Assembly: GCF_038446665.1 (NCBI RefSeq)
Contig: NZ_CP151802.1
Coordinates: 1,922,001 to 1,986,000 of the forward strand
DNA from: Lysobacter sp. FW306-1B-D06B
GTDB lineage: Bacteria > Pseudomonadota > Gammaproteobacteria > Xanthomonadales > Xanthomonadaceae
Length of the DNA: 64,000 nucleotides
Direction: 5' to 3'
Shown: piece by piece, positions 30,241 to 39,237 of the stretch
Layout of the letters: each line of letters starts with the position of its first letter
How positions within the stretch are numbered: position 1 is the first letter of the stretch
Made by a program: the position numbers and the translations under genes
Notes under the pieces: model-generated
Database searches by the model: none
The model's input: the letters and a program-made list of their open reading frames with translations, nothing else
What the model was told of the DNA's origin: nothing

Positions 30241-31500
30241 TCAGGCGCTTTCGGGCACGCAGTCGACGGGCAGCGCCTGTGCACGCGGCGCGCGGCGTTC
30301 GAGCCACACGCTCCACAGTGCCACCAGCAAGCCGGCGACGGTCACGGTCGATGCGACCCAGGTGATCGCCGCCAGCCCCGGCCCGCGGTCGATCACCACG
30401 CCGCCCAGCCATGCGCCCATCGCGTTGCCGAGGTTGAATGCGGCGATGTTGAAGCTCGAGGCGAGGTTCTGTCCGGCGCCTTCGGCAAAGCCCAGCACGC
30501 GCAGCTGCAGCGGCGACACGGTGGCGAAGGCGGCGATGCCGAGCAGGCCGACGAAGGCGACCATCGCGATCTGGCTGCGCAACGCGAAGCTCATCACCGC
30601 CAACACGACGGCGAGCGCCAGCAGCGTGCCGATCAGCGCCGGCGTGGCCTTGCGGTCGGCAAGGCGGCCGCCGAGCAGGTTGCCCACGACCATGCCGCCG
30701 CCGAACACGAGCAGGATCGGGGACACCGCGCTTTCGGCGAAACCGGTGAGCTGCGTCAGCAACGGCTGCACGTAGGTGATGACCACGAACACGCCGGCGA
30801 AGCCGAGCATCGTCATCAGCAGGCCCAGCAGCACCTGCGGACGCGCGATGGTCGCCAGTTCGTCGCGCAGTGCGACCGGCTCGGCCGTGTCGCGGCTGCG
30901 CGGCACCAGCAATGCGATCACGGCGAACGAGATCACGCCCACCGCGCCCATCGCCCAGAACGTCGAACGCCAGCCCAGGTGCAGACCCAGCCACGCGCCG
31001 GCAGGCATGCCCAGCAGCGTGGCGAGCGTAAGGCCGGAGAACATGATCGAAATCGCCGAGGCCTTGCGCTCGGCCGGCACCAACCCGGTGGCGACCACCG
31101 CGCCGACGCCGAAGAACGTGCCGTGCGTGAGCGAGGTGATCACGCGGGCGATCATCAGCGTGGTGTAGTCCGGTGCCAGTGCGCACGCGATGTTGCCGAC
31201 GGTGTAGATGCCCATCAGCGCCATCAGCACGGCCTTGCGCGGCATGCGACGCGTGAGCAGCGTCAGGATCGGCGCACCGGCGAACACGCCCAGCGCGTAG
31301 CCGGACACGAGCATGCCGGCGGCGGCGATGGAGACATGCAGGTCGGCGGCGACCTGCAGCAGCAGGCCCATGATCACGAACTCGGCGCAGCCGATGCCAA
31401 AGGAGCCGGCGGTCAGGGCGTACAGCGCCAGCGGCAGGCGGCCGGTGGGCGCCGGGCCGGGTGCGGCAGAGAGGGAAGCGGGTAGGGAAGGGGCGGCCAT
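30241..31500 (-). CDS. MFS drug/sugar-efflux-type transporter
   Basis: 419-residue inner-membrane major facilitator with about 12 hydrophobic spans. It resembles the AraJ/YdhP-type DHA1 exporters: GIGCAEFVIMGLLLQVAADLHVSIAAAGMLVSGYALGVFAGAP at the first spans, the loop motif RRMPRKAVLMALM, and ARVITSLTHGTFFGVGAVVA at the fourth. ATG 31500 (MAAPSLPA) is chosen; the frame is open to 31581. Divergent from a LysR regulator gene with a 113-base gap, an arrangement that usually means the regulator controls the transporter. Substrate unknown. Confidence 0.9.
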   Translation of the reverse strand: MAAPSLPASLSAAPGPAPTGRLPLALYALTAGSFGIGCAEFVIMGLLLQVAADLHVSIAAAGMLVSGYALGVFAGAPILTLLTRRMPRKAVLMALMGIYTVGNIACALAPDYTTLMIARVITSLTHGTFFGVGAVVATGLVPAERKASAISIMFSGLTLATLLGMPAGAWLGLHLGWRSTFWAMGAVGVISFAVIALLVPRSRDTAEPVALRDELATIARPQVLLGLLMTMLGFAGVFVVITYVQPLLTQLTGFAESAVSPILLVFGGGMVVGNLLGGRLADRKATPALIGTLLALAVVLAVMSFALRSQIAMVAFVGLLGIAAFATVSPLQLRVLGFAEGAGQNLASSFNIAAFNLGNAMGAWLGGVVIDRGPGLAAITWVASTVTVAGLLVALWSVWLERRAPRAQALPVDCVPESA

Positions 31501-31613
31501 GGCGGCGGGTCCTGAGGGAGGACGGCAGCCTAGGGGCTTGAATCTTCTTCGGAAACCGGCAGGATGGCTAATCAGTTTCAATGGATCGTTGAGAATCCAC
31601 GAAGGAGCCCGCC

Positions 31614-32531
31614 ATGGACCGCATCGGCGACATCGCCCTGTTCCTGCGCGTGCTGGACCTGGGCTCGATCAGCGCGGCAGCGCGCAGCCTGGACCTGTCG
31701 GTGGCGGTGGCCAGCCAGCGCCTGAAGCGGCTGGAGCGCGACCTGGGCGTGCGCCTGCTGCACCGGACCACCCGCCGCCTGCACGCCACGCCCGAGGGCG
31801 CTGCGCTCGCCGAGCAGGGCCGGCCGCTGGTGGAGGACCTGGAGGCGCTGACCGGCGGGCTGCGCCAGGCGGCCGAGGAGATCACCGGCACGCTGCGCGT
31901 GACCGCGTCGGCGTCGTTCGGGCGGCAGTACCTGTCGCCGCTGCTGCCGGAGTTCCTCGCGCTGCACCCGCGCGTGAAGCTGAGCATCAACCTGACCGAC
32001 CAGATGGTCGATCTGGTGAGTGCCGGCTTCGACATGGCGATCCGCATCGGCGCGCTGGACGACTCCTCGCTGGTGGCGCGCAAGCTCGCGGTGAACCAGC
32101 GCGTGCTCTGCGCCTCGCCGGACTACGTGCGCCGCCACGGCATGCCGAGCACACCGCAGGAACTGACCGAACACGAATGCGTGCTGCTGGTCGGCACGCA
32201 GGGGCGGCAGGACGTGTGGCGCTTCGGCGACGGCGCCGGGGGCGAAATCGCGGTGCGCGTGCGCGGGCACATGGAAACCAACTACGGCGAGCTCGTGCGC
32301 GATGCCGTGGTGGCGGGACTGGGCATCGCCATCCATTCGAGCTGGCACGTGTGCAACGACCTGCGCGAAGGGCGCCTGGTGCAGGTGCTGGCCGATTACC
32401 CGATTGCCGAAAGCGGCATCTACGCCGTCATGCCGCAGCGCAGGCTCGTACCACCGCGCGTGCGGGCGTTTGCGGATTTTCTGGCGGAGCGGTTCTTGGA
32501 TCCGCCGTGGGAGAGTTGTCTGCGCAGGTGA
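31614..32531 (+). CDS. LysR-family transcriptional regulator
   Basis: 305-residue LTTR. The winged helix-turn-helix covers residues 1-60 (FLRVLDLGSISAAARSLDLSVAVASQRLKRLERDLGVRLLHRTTRRLHATPEG), followed by the linker helix and a periplasmic-binding-like effector domain (TGTLRVTASASFGRQYL...FDMAIRIGALDDSSLVARKL). This matches the subgroup related to DmlR/YhjC-type regulators. Divergent from the MFS exporter gene, its likely target; GGAG lies 8 bases before ATG 31614. The inducer cannot be read from sequence. Confidence 0.93.
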   Translation: MDRIGDIALFLRVLDLGSISAAARSLDLSVAVASQRLKRLERDLGVRLLHRTTRRLHATPEGAALAEQGRPLVEDLEALTGGLRQAAEEITGTLRVTASASFGRQYLSPLLPEFLALHPRVKLSINLTDQMVDLVSAGFDMAIRIGALDDSSLVARKLAVNQRVLCASPDYVRRHGMPSTPQELTEHECVLLVGTQGRQDVWRFGDGAGGEIAVRVRGHMETNYGELVRDAVVAGLGIAIHSSWHVCNDLREGRLVQVLADYPIAESGIYAVMPQRRLVPPRVRAFADFLAERFLDPPWESCLRR

Positions 32532-32591
32532 GTACTGGCGCCCTTCTCCCGCCGGAAAAGAGGTTCCGGTGAGGAGTGGGAGGTCGCTATT

Positions 32592-32707
32592 CCGTTCGTC
32601 CTGAGCGTAGGCGCGACGCGCCGAAGTCGAAGGGCGAGCGGACCTCAACCGTGATGTGCCGTCCACCCTTCGACTTCGGCCTGCGGCCTACGCTCAGGGC
32701 GAACGGT
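32592..32707. repeat. Family B inverted repeat, copy 3
   Basis: Best-preserved copy: left arm 32592-32635 (CCGTTCGTCCTGAGCGTAGG...GTCGAAGGGCG) and right arm 32662-32707 (CCACCCTTCGACTTCGG...CCTACGCTCAGGGCGAACGG) are near-perfect inverse complements. Lies between the convergent LysR and dioxygenase genes. Confidence 0.88.
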
Positions 32708-32729
32708 GTCGGGCGACCTGCATCGCCGC

Positions 32730-33521
32730 TCACTCGAACGCAAACGCATCCAGTGCGAGCGACCCGAACTCATGCGAGCGATGCAGCGTGCGCGCGGTCG
32801 GTGCCGAGCCGCCGGCGCCGAGCGCGACGAACAACGGCATCAGATGCTCCACGGTCGGATGCGCGTGATGCGCGTGCGGCGCGCGCGCCTGCCAGTCGAG
32901 CAGCGCATCGATGTCGCCCGCGTCCAGCTGTTCGTGCATCCACTGCGCGAACTCACTCGCCCACGGTGCGAACGGCGCGTCCGGATGCTGCCAGTCCAGA
33001 TCGCCGAGGTTGTGCACGAATCCGCCCGAACCGACGATCAGCACGCCCTCGTCGCGCAGCGGCGCGAGTGCGCGGCCGAGTGCGAAGTGCTGTGCGGCGT
33101 CGCCGTGCGGCATCACGGATAGCGGCACCACCGGCACGTCGGCATCGGGATACATGCGACGCAGCGGCACCCAGACGCCGTGGTCGAGGCCGTGGTTCTC
33201 GCGCACGCGTGCGGGCAGGCCGGCGACGGCGAGACGTTCGGCGATGTCGATGGCCAGATCCGGCGCGCCTGGCGCGGGGTAGCGGATCTCGTACAGCGGC
33301 GCGGGAAAACCGCCGAAGTCGTGCACGGTATGCGGTTGCAGGTGGCCGCCGACCATCGGCCGCTCGGTCATGAAATGCGCGGAAGCGACCACGATCGCCT
33401 TGGGCCAGGGCAACTGGCGGCCAAGACCGTCGAGGAAACGGCCGGCAGGGGAATCCTGCACGGCGAGCATCGGCGAGCCGTGTGAGAGGAACAGGCTGGG
33501 CAGGTGGCTGGGAGCGTCCAT
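32730..33521 (-). CDS. LigB/DODA-family class III extradiol dioxygenase
   Basis: 263-residue non-heme iron dioxygenase of the YgiD/4,5-DOPA-extradiol type, which opens a catechol ring next to the two hydroxyls. Visible metal and acid-base histidines: His14 (FLSHGSP), His49 (SAHF) and HGLDHGVWVPLRRM; GSGGFVHNL and HAHPTVEHLMPLFVALGA at the C-terminal end are typical of the family. ATG 33521 is preferred; a TTG at 33557 in frame is possible. The physiological substrate in bacteria is usually unknown. Confidence 0.9.
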   Translation of the reverse strand: MDAPSHLPSLFLSHGSPMLAVQDSPAGRFLDGLGRQLPWPKAIVVASAHFMTERPMVGGHLQPHTVHDFGGFPAPLYEIRYPAPGAPDLAIDIAERLAVAGLPARVRENHGLDHGVWVPLRRMYPDADVPVVPLSVMPHGDAAQHFALGRALAPLRDEGVLIVGSGGFVHNLGDLDWQHPDAPFAPWASEFAQWMHEQLDAGDIDALLDWQARAPHAHHAHPTVEHLMPLFVALGAGGSAPTARTLHRSHEFGSLALDAFAFE

Positions 33522-33656
33522 GTCGATAAGGGTGTGCCTGTGCCGTGGCTTTTCCAAGCGTGCCCTGCGCGTCGGTGCGTTCCGTCCACGGCGGCTTCAC
33601 GGCGGGGCCGCACTCGGTGGACCACGCTACGCGCTTGCCGTCGTGGACCCCACCGC

Positions 33657-35120
33657 ATGAGCCACGCTCCGATCCGTTCCGCCGTCCGCCCGCCGCCGGA
33701 TGCCCCGATGACGCAGGTCGCCGACTACGTCCTCGACCCCGCCGTGGGATCGCGCGAGGCCTACGAGACCGCGCGCTTCATGCTGCTGGATTCGCTCGCC
33801 TGCGCGGCATTGGCGATGGACCATGCCGAGTGCGTGAAGCATCTCGGACCGCTAGTACCCGGTGCGCAGATGCCCGGCGGCGCGCGCGTGCCGTACACGC
33901 GGTACCGGCTCGATCCCGCGCAGGCTGCCTACAACATCGGCACGCAGATCCGCTGGCTCGACTTCAACGACACCTGGCTCGCCGCCGAGTGGGGGCATCC
34001 CTCCGACAACCTGGGCGCGATCCTCGCCGTCGCCGACTACCTGGGCCATCAGGCGCAAGCGCAGGGCAAACCGGCGATGACCGTGCGCGAAGTGCTGGGC
34101 TGGGCGATCAAGGCGCACGAGATCCAGGGCGGCTATGCGCTGCGCAACGCCTTCAACCGTGTCGGGCTGGACCACGTCATCCTGGTTCGCCTGGCATCGA
34201 CGGCGGTGGCGACGGCGATGCTCGGCGGCAACCGCGAACAGATCATCACCGCCGTCTCGCACAGCTGGATCGACAACGGTGCGCTGCGCACCTACCGGCA
34301 TGCGCCCAACACGGGGCCGCGCAAGAGCTGGGCGGCGGGCGACGCATGCCGCCGCGCGGTGATCCATGCGCTCAATGCGCTCAAGGGCGTGGTCGGCTAT
34401 CCCAGCGCGCTGACGGCGCCGACGTGGGGCTTCTACGACGTCGCCTTCGACGGCAAGCCGTTCGAGTTCGAACGCCCCTTCGGCAGCTACGTGATGGAGA
34501 ACGTGCTCTTCAAGATCAGCTTCCCCGCCGAGTTCCATGCCCAGACGGCGGTGGAGTGCGCGATGCAGTTGCACCCCTACGTGGCGTCCAAGCTGGCGCG
34601 CGGGGGCGTGGATGCCGTGGAGCGCATCGCCATCGAAACCCAGCAGGCCGCGCTTCGGATCATCGACAAGACCGGCCCGCTGGCCAATTACGCCGACCGC
34701 GACCACTGCCTGCAGTACATGGTGGCCGCTCCGCTGCTCTTCGGCCGTCTTACCGCGGAGGACTACACCGATGCCGTCGCGGCCGATCCCCGGATCGATG
34801 CGCTGCGTGCCCGGACCACCGTCGTCGAAAACCCCCGGTTTACCCAGGAGTACTTCGATCCCGACAAGCGGTATATCGGCAATTCCGTTCAGGTGTTCTT
34901 CAAAGATGGAACATCGACGCCGAACGTGTGCGTCGATTATCCGATCGGCCACCGTCGGCGGCGCAGCGAAGGCATGCCGGTACTGATGCGCAAGTTCGAG
35001 GACGCGATCGCCTCGAAATTGCCTGAAATGCAGGCTCGCACGCTGTTGACGCTGGCGTCGTCTCCAGGTGGATTCGACGCCATGCCGATCACGCAATTCA
35101 TGGCGTTGTTCGACAGATGA
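33657..35120 (+). CDS. prpD: 2-methylcitrate dehydratase PrpD
   Basis: 487-residue MmgE/PrpD-family protein, near the usual PrpD length of about 483. It dehydrates 2-methylcitrate to 2-methylaconitate/cis-aconitate analogues in propionate catabolism. Typical segments: RFMLLDSLACAALAMDH, GTQIRWLDFNDTWLAAEWGHPSDNLGAILAVADYL, GYALRNAFNRVGLDHVILVRLASTAVA, HAPNTGPRKSWAAGDACRRAVIHAL and FPAEFHAQTAVECAM. These PrpD-specific blocks argue against the general MmgE type. ATG 33657 gives the family length. It sits alone, 19 kb from prpBC, divergent from the dioxygenase gene; no acnD or prpF is in the window. Confidence 0.93.
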   Translation: MSHAPIRSAVRPPPDAPMTQVADYVLDPAVGSREAYETARFMLLDSLACAALAMDHAECVKHLGPLVPGAQMPGGARVPYTRYRLDPAQAAYNIGTQIRWLDFNDTWLAAEWGHPSDNLGAILAVADYLGHQAQAQGKPAMTVREVLGWAIKAHEIQGGYALRNAFNRVGLDHVILVRLASTAVATAMLGGNREQIITAVSHSWIDNGALRTYRHAPNTGPRKSWAAGDACRRAVIHALNALKGVVGYPSALTAPTWGFYDVAFDGKPFEFERPFGSYVMENVLFKISFPAEFHAQTAVECAMQLHPYVASKLARGGVDAVERIAIETQQAALRIIDKTGPLANYADRDHCLQYMVAAPLLFGRLTAEDYTDAVAADPRIDALRARTTVVENPRFTQEYFDPDKRYIGNSVQVFFKDGTSTPNVCVDYPIGHRRRRSEGMPVLMRKFEDAIASKLPEMQARTLLTLASSPGGFDAMPITQFMALFDR

Positions 35121-35305
35121 ACTGCTTCCAAGTCGAAAAAACAGCCCCGGGAACTCTCATGTTTGTTAGTTCACCGTTAACACCGCTTTCACATCTGCAA
35201 ACTTAACCTGCGTCCCGATGGCGTCGTAGGGCGGCCGTCAACCATGGAACGCCATGGGGACATCGCAGGCGCCGTTCCCGATTTTCTGATCAAGGAGCTT
35301 GATAC

Positions 35306-36412
35306 ATGAATAAGAAACTCCTCTGCGCCGCCCTGCTGGGTGGTCTGAGTCTGGTCCAGGTCGCCAATGCACAGGTCGCCGACGACCGCTGGTACCTGAC
35401 CGGATCGGCCGGCATGAACATCCAGGACAACGACCGCGATACGCGCAACGCGCCGTTCGGCACGCTGGGCGTGGGCAAGTTCCTCAACGACAACTGGTCG
35501 CTCGACGGTGAACTGAACTATCAGAACCCGAACTTCGACGACAACCAGGATCTCAACTGGTCGCAGTACGGCATCTCGTTCGATGCACGTCGCTTCTTCA
35601 ACGCCGAAGGCCGCAACTGGGCGCCGTACGTCCTGATGGGCCTGGGCTACCAGCGTTCGGAAGCCGAGTTCGACCGCTTCCCGGATCCGAACTCGCCGGG
35701 CGAAGACAAGGAAGGCAACGTCGCCGCGAAGGTCGGCGTCGGTATCCAGAGCGCCCTGGCCGGCAAGCGCGCTGCCATCCGCACCGAACTGGCCTATCGC
35801 GCCGACTTCGACGATCGCGACTTCAGCTCGCGGCCGGGCGGTGTCACCGCCGATGACGGCGACGACTGGTACGGCGATCTGCTGGCGTCGGTCGGCGTCG
35901 TGATCCCGCTGGGGGCCCCGACCGTGGCTCCGCCGCCGGCTCCGGCCGCGCCGAGCTGCGCGGATCTGGACGACGACGGCGACGGCGTCAACAACTGCGA
36001 CGACAAGTGCCCGGACTCGCAGGCCGGCCAGACGATCGGTCCGGACGGTTGCCCGGTGCCGGTGTCGATCGACCTGAAGGGCGTGAACTTCGACTTCGAC
36101 AAGGCGACGCTGCGTCCTGACGCGATCTCGATCCTGTCGGAAGCGACGGAGATCCTGAAGCGTTATCCGGAGCTGAAGGTCGAAGTGGCCGGCCACACCG
36201 ACCAGTGCGGCAAGGACGACTACAACCAGAAGCTGTCCGAGCGCCGCGCCACCGTGGTGTACGACTACCTGACCACCAACGGCGTCGACGCCTCGCGTCT
36301 GGCCGGTCCGATCGGCTACGGCGAGAGCCGTCCGCTGGAAGACATGGGTCAGGCCTTCCCGGGCTGCAAGAGCGAGAAGAACCGTCGTACCGAGTTGAAC
36401 GTCCAGAACTAA
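35306..36412 (+). CDS. OmpA-family outer-membrane protein, copy 1
   Basis: 368-residue outer-membrane protein. Signal peptide (cleavage likely after ANA, residue 22); an 8-stranded beta-barrel (about 25-210) with QYGISFDARRFF and APYVLMGLGYQRS; a Pro/Ala linker; an acidic DxDGDGVNNCDDKCPDS loop (about 230-250) like a calcium-binding thrombospondin type-3 repeat; and a C-terminal OmpA domain binding peptidoglycan (NFDFDKATLRPDA, VEVAGHTDQCGK, RRATVVYDYL). AGGAGCTTGATAC precedes ATG 35306. The 3' third is almost identical in DNA to copy 2. Ends before a hairpin terminator of its own. Confidence 0.95.
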   Translation: MNKKLLCAALLGGLSLVQVANAQVADDRWYLTGSAGMNIQDNDRDTRNAPFGTLGVGKFLNDNWSLDGELNYQNPNFDDNQDLNWSQYGISFDARRFFNAEGRNWAPYVLMGLGYQRSEAEFDRFPDPNSPGEDKEGNVAAKVGVGIQSALAGKRAAIRTELAYRADFDDRDFSSRPGGVTADDGDDWYGDLLASVGVVIPLGAPTVAPPPAPAAPSCADLDDDGDGVNNCDDKCPDSQAGQTIGPDGCPVPVSIDLKGVNFDFDKATLRPDAISILSEATEILKRYPELKVEVAGHTDQCGKDDYNQKLSERRATVVYDYLTTNGVDASRLAGPIGYGESRPLEDMGQAFPGCKSEKNRRTELNVQN

Positions 36413-36438
36413 GGGGACGTCGCGGGGAACCGCACTTC

Positions 36439-36462
36439 GAAGCCCGGCAGCCGCCGGGCTTC
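36439..36462 (+). terminator. Terminator of OmpA copy 1
   Basis: 10-bp perfect stem GAAGCCCGGC / GCCGGGCTTC with a 4-base loop, followed by GTCGTTTA. The same stem and tail follow the other two copies. Confidence 0.8.
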
Positions 36463-36503
36463 GTCGTTTAGCAGACTTTCTTCTGAAATAACGTTAACTA
36501 GTA

Positions 36504-36531
36504 TTAACAATCGTCTTGACGGGTGTATCAT
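36504..36531 (+). promoter_or_regulatory. Candidate sigma70 promoter of OmpA copy 2
   Basis: TTAACA (36504-36509), 16-base spacer, TATCAT (36526-36531), each one or two mismatches from consensus, in an AT-rich patch 128 bases upstream of the start. Implies a long 5' leader. Confidence 0.5.
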
Positions 36532-36658
36532 TTCGCCCGTCAGTGACCCGCGGCGAGCCCCTCTGGCCCCCGTTCAGCGGTCCTGCCGGGTGTGTGCGCC
36601 GCCTGCAGTATTTGGACGTGTTCCCCCCAACCTTCCTTACTGATCCAAGGAGTGACAG

Positions 36659-37741
36659 ATGAAGATCCGTTTGTTGAGCACCGCGATGCTGGCCGGTTTG
36701 GCGTTTGCCCAAGTCGCCAGCGCGCAGGAATTCGATGACCGCTGGTACCTGACCGGCACGGCCGGCTTCAACATCCAGGACAACGACCGCGGCACGCGCA
36801 ACGCGCCGTTCGGTGGCCTGGGTGTTGGCAGATTCCTCAATCCGAACTGGTCGCTCGACGGCGAGCTGAACTACCAGAACCCCAACAACGACGACAACCA
36901 GAACCTCAACTGGTCGCAGTACGGCGTCTCGCTCGACCTGCGTCGTCATTTCCTGGCCGAAGGCCGCAACTGGGCGCCGTACCTGCTGATGGGCCTGGGT
37001 TACCAGCGCTCGGAAGAAGAGTTCGACGCGTTCCCGAACCCGGTCTCCCCGGGCGAGCGTGAGGAAGGCAACCTGGCCGCCAAGGTCGGCGTCGGCGTGC
37101 AGAGCGCCATCGCGGGCAAGCGCGCCGCCATCCGCACCGAGCTGGCCTACCGCGCCGACTTCGACGACGGCAGCATCAATGCTCCGGACGAAGACTGGTT
37201 CGGCGACCTGCTGGCCTCGGTCGGCGTGATCATCCCGCTGGGTGCTCCGGCCGTGGCTCCGCCGCCGGCTCCGGCCGCGCCGAGCTGCGCGGATCTGGAC
37301 GACGACGGCGACGGCGTCAACAACTGCGACGACAAGTGCCCGGACTCGCAGGCCGGCCAGACGATCGGTCCGGACGGTTGCCCGGTGCCGGTGTCGATCG
37401 ACCTGAAGGGCGTGAACTTCGACTTCGACAAGGCGACGCTGCGTCCTGACGCGGTCTCGATCCTGTCGGAAGCGACGGAGATCCTGAAGCGTTATCCGGA
37501 GCTGAAGGTCGAAGTGGCCGGCCACACCGACCAGTGCGGCAAGGATGCGTACAACCAGAAGCTGTCGGAGCGTCGCGCCACCGTGGTGTACGACTACCTG
37601 ACGACCAACGGCGTCGACGCCTCGCGTCTGACCGGTCCGATCGGCTACGGCGAGAGCCGTCCGCTGGAAGACATGGGTCAGGCCTTCCCGGGCTGCAAGA
37701 GCGAGAAGAACCGTCGTACCGAGTTGAACGTCCAGAACTAA
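36659..37741 (+). CDS. OmpA-family outer-membrane protein, copy 2
   Basis: 360-residue paralogue of copy 1 with the same plan: signal peptide (MKIRLLSTAMLAGLAFAQVASA), barrel (QYGVSLDLRRHFLAEGRNWAPYLLMGLGYQRSEEEF), acidic DDDGDGVNNCDDKCPDS loop and OmpA domain. Barrel loops differ from copy 1, but from about 37250 to the stop the two genes are near-identical even at silent positions. AAGGAGTGACAG gives a strong ribosome-binding site for ATG 36659. Its own promoter and terminator suggest separate expression. A role in envelope stability by anchoring peptidoglycan is known for the family. Confidence 0.95.
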   Translation: MKIRLLSTAMLAGLAFAQVASAQEFDDRWYLTGTAGFNIQDNDRGTRNAPFGGLGVGRFLNPNWSLDGELNYQNPNNDDNQNLNWSQYGVSLDLRRHFLAEGRNWAPYLLMGLGYQRSEEEFDAFPNPVSPGEREEGNLAAKVGVGVQSAIAGKRAAIRTELAYRADFDDGSINAPDEDWFGDLLASVGVIIPLGAPAVAPPPAPAAPSCADLDDDGDGVNNCDDKCPDSQAGQTIGPDGCPVPVSIDLKGVNFDFDKATLRPDAVSILSEATEILKRYPELKVEVAGHTDQCGKDAYNQKLSERRATVVYDYLTTNGVDASRLTGPIGYGESRPLEDMGQAFPGCKSEKNRRTELNVQN

Positions 37742-37780
37742 CGGACGTTGGAATAGACGCGGAGTATTCCGCGTTGCTTC

Positions 37781-37805
37781 GAAGCCCGGCCTCGTGCCGG
37801 GCTTC
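37781..37805 (+). terminator. Terminator of OmpA copy 2
   Basis: GAAGCCCGGC / GCCGGGCTTC stem with loop CTCGT, then GTCGTTTC. Confidence 0.8.
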
Positions 37806-37962
37806 GTCGTTTCGGGCTGAGAAGCTTTCTCGGAGGAATCGGGCTAACCATTTCTTATCATTCTTGCGCTTTGTGAATGCGCGCCGGCAGCAAGAGCTTC
37901 CCGTTCGGCGCAGCGCTTTCAGAAGATCCCCCGCTGATTCCCTTGCTGCAAGGAGTGACACT

Positions 37963-39078
37963 TTGAAAATTCGTCTACTGGGTATGGCCGTCATGGCCGG
38001 CCTTTCGTTTGCCCATGCGGCAAGCGCGCAGGAATTCGATGATCGCTGGTACCTGACTGGTTCGGCCGGCATGAACATTCAGGACAGCCACCGCGAGACG
38101 CGCAATGCGCCGTTCGGCACCCTGGGCGTGGGCAAGTTCCTCAACGAGAACTGGTCGCTCGACGGAGAGTTGAACTACCAGAACCCGAATTTCGAGGACA
38201 ATCAGGACCTCAACTGGTCGCAGTACGGCATCTCGCTCGATCTGCGTCGCCACTTCACCGCCGAGGGTCGCGACTGGGCGCCTTACATCCTGATGGGCCT
38301 GGGTTACCAGCGTTCGGAAGAGGAGTTCCTCGGCGCCGGCATTCCGGCACCGCTTGAGCAGCGCGAGGAAGGCAACCTCGCCGCGAAGGTCGGCATCGGC
38401 ATCCAGAGCGGGCTGTTCGGCAAGCGCGCCGCGCTCCGCACCGAGCTGGCTTACCGCGCGGACTTCGACGATCGCGATTTCAGTTCGCGTTCCGGCAGCT
38501 CCGCCCTGAACGGCGATGACCGGTACGGTGACCTGCTGGCCTCGATCGGCGTGGTGATCCCGCTGGGTGCGCCGGCCACGGCCGCCGTCCCGCCGCCGCC
38601 GCCGCCGCGCACCCCGGGCTGCAAGGATCTCGATGACGACGGCGACGGCGTCAACAACTGCGACGATCGCTGCCCGAACTCGAAGGCCGGCGAGTTGATC
38701 GGTCCGGACGGTTGCCCGGTGCCGGCGGTGTCCATCGATCTGCGCGGCGTGAACTTCGACTTCGACAAGGCGACGCTGCGCCCGGGTTCGATCGAAACGC
38801 TTTCCGCAGCGGCCGATATCCTCAGGAACCATCCGGAGTTGCGTGCTGAAGTGGCCGGCCATACCGACCAGTGCGGCAAGGAAGGCTACAACCAGAAGCT
38901 GTCCGAGCGCCGTGCACGCGTGGTGTACGACTACCTGACCCGCAACGGCGTCGACGCTTCGCGTCTGGCCGGTCCGATCGGTTACGGCGAGAGCCGTCCG
39001 CTGGAAGACATGGGCCAGGCCTTCCCGGCCTGCAAGAGCGAGAAGAACCGCCGTACCGAGTTGAACCTCGCCCGCTAA
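37963..39078 (+). CDS. OmpA-family outer-membrane protein, copy 3, TTG start
   Basis: 371-residue third paralogue. No ATG is placed at the conserved start; TTG 37963 lies where copy 2 has its ATG, after the same AAGGAGTGACA ribosome-binding site, and starts MKIRLLGMAVMAGLSFAHAASA. The next ATG would remove part of the signal peptide. Same barrel, acidic loop (DDDGDGVNNCDDRCPNS) and OmpA domain, but more diverged: a PPPPPP linker, an extra Ala-Val before the OmpA domain and many silent changes. It ends in NLAR rather than NVQN. Likely more weakly translated because of the TTG. Confidence 0.92.
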   Translation: MKIRLLGMAVMAGLSFAHAASAQEFDDRWYLTGSAGMNIQDSHRETRNAPFGTLGVGKFLNENWSLDGELNYQNPNFEDNQDLNWSQYGISLDLRRHFTAEGRDWAPYILMGLGYQRSEEEFLGAGIPAPLEQREEGNLAAKVGIGIQSGLFGKRAALRTELAYRADFDDRDFSSRSGSSALNGDDRYGDLLASIGVVIPLGAPATAAVPPPPPPRTPGCKDLDDDGDGVNNCDDRCPNSKAGELIGPDGCPVPAVSIDLRGVNFDFDKATLRPGSIETLSAAADILRNHPELRAEVAGHTDQCGKEGYNQKLSERRARVVYDYLTRNGVDASRLAGPIGYGESRPLEDMGQAFPACKSEKNRRTELNLAR

Positions 39079-39115
39079 ACGGCAGGGGGACGCGGGTTCT
39101 CCGCGGCAACACGTC

Positions 39116-39140
39116 GAAGCCCGGCCTCGCGCCGGGCTTC
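39116..39140 (+). terminator. Terminator of OmpA copy 3
   Basis: GAAGCCCGGC / GCCGGGCTTC stem with loop CTCGC, then GTCGTTCTTG. Confidence 0.8.
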
Positions 39141-39237
39141 GTCGTTCTTGCGGTCAGGAGCATGCCGGTGTGCGTTCACGGCCGTTCGCGGTACCACAGG
39201 CGTACACTGCCGGCGCCCGGGATTCGAGGAAACCGCC

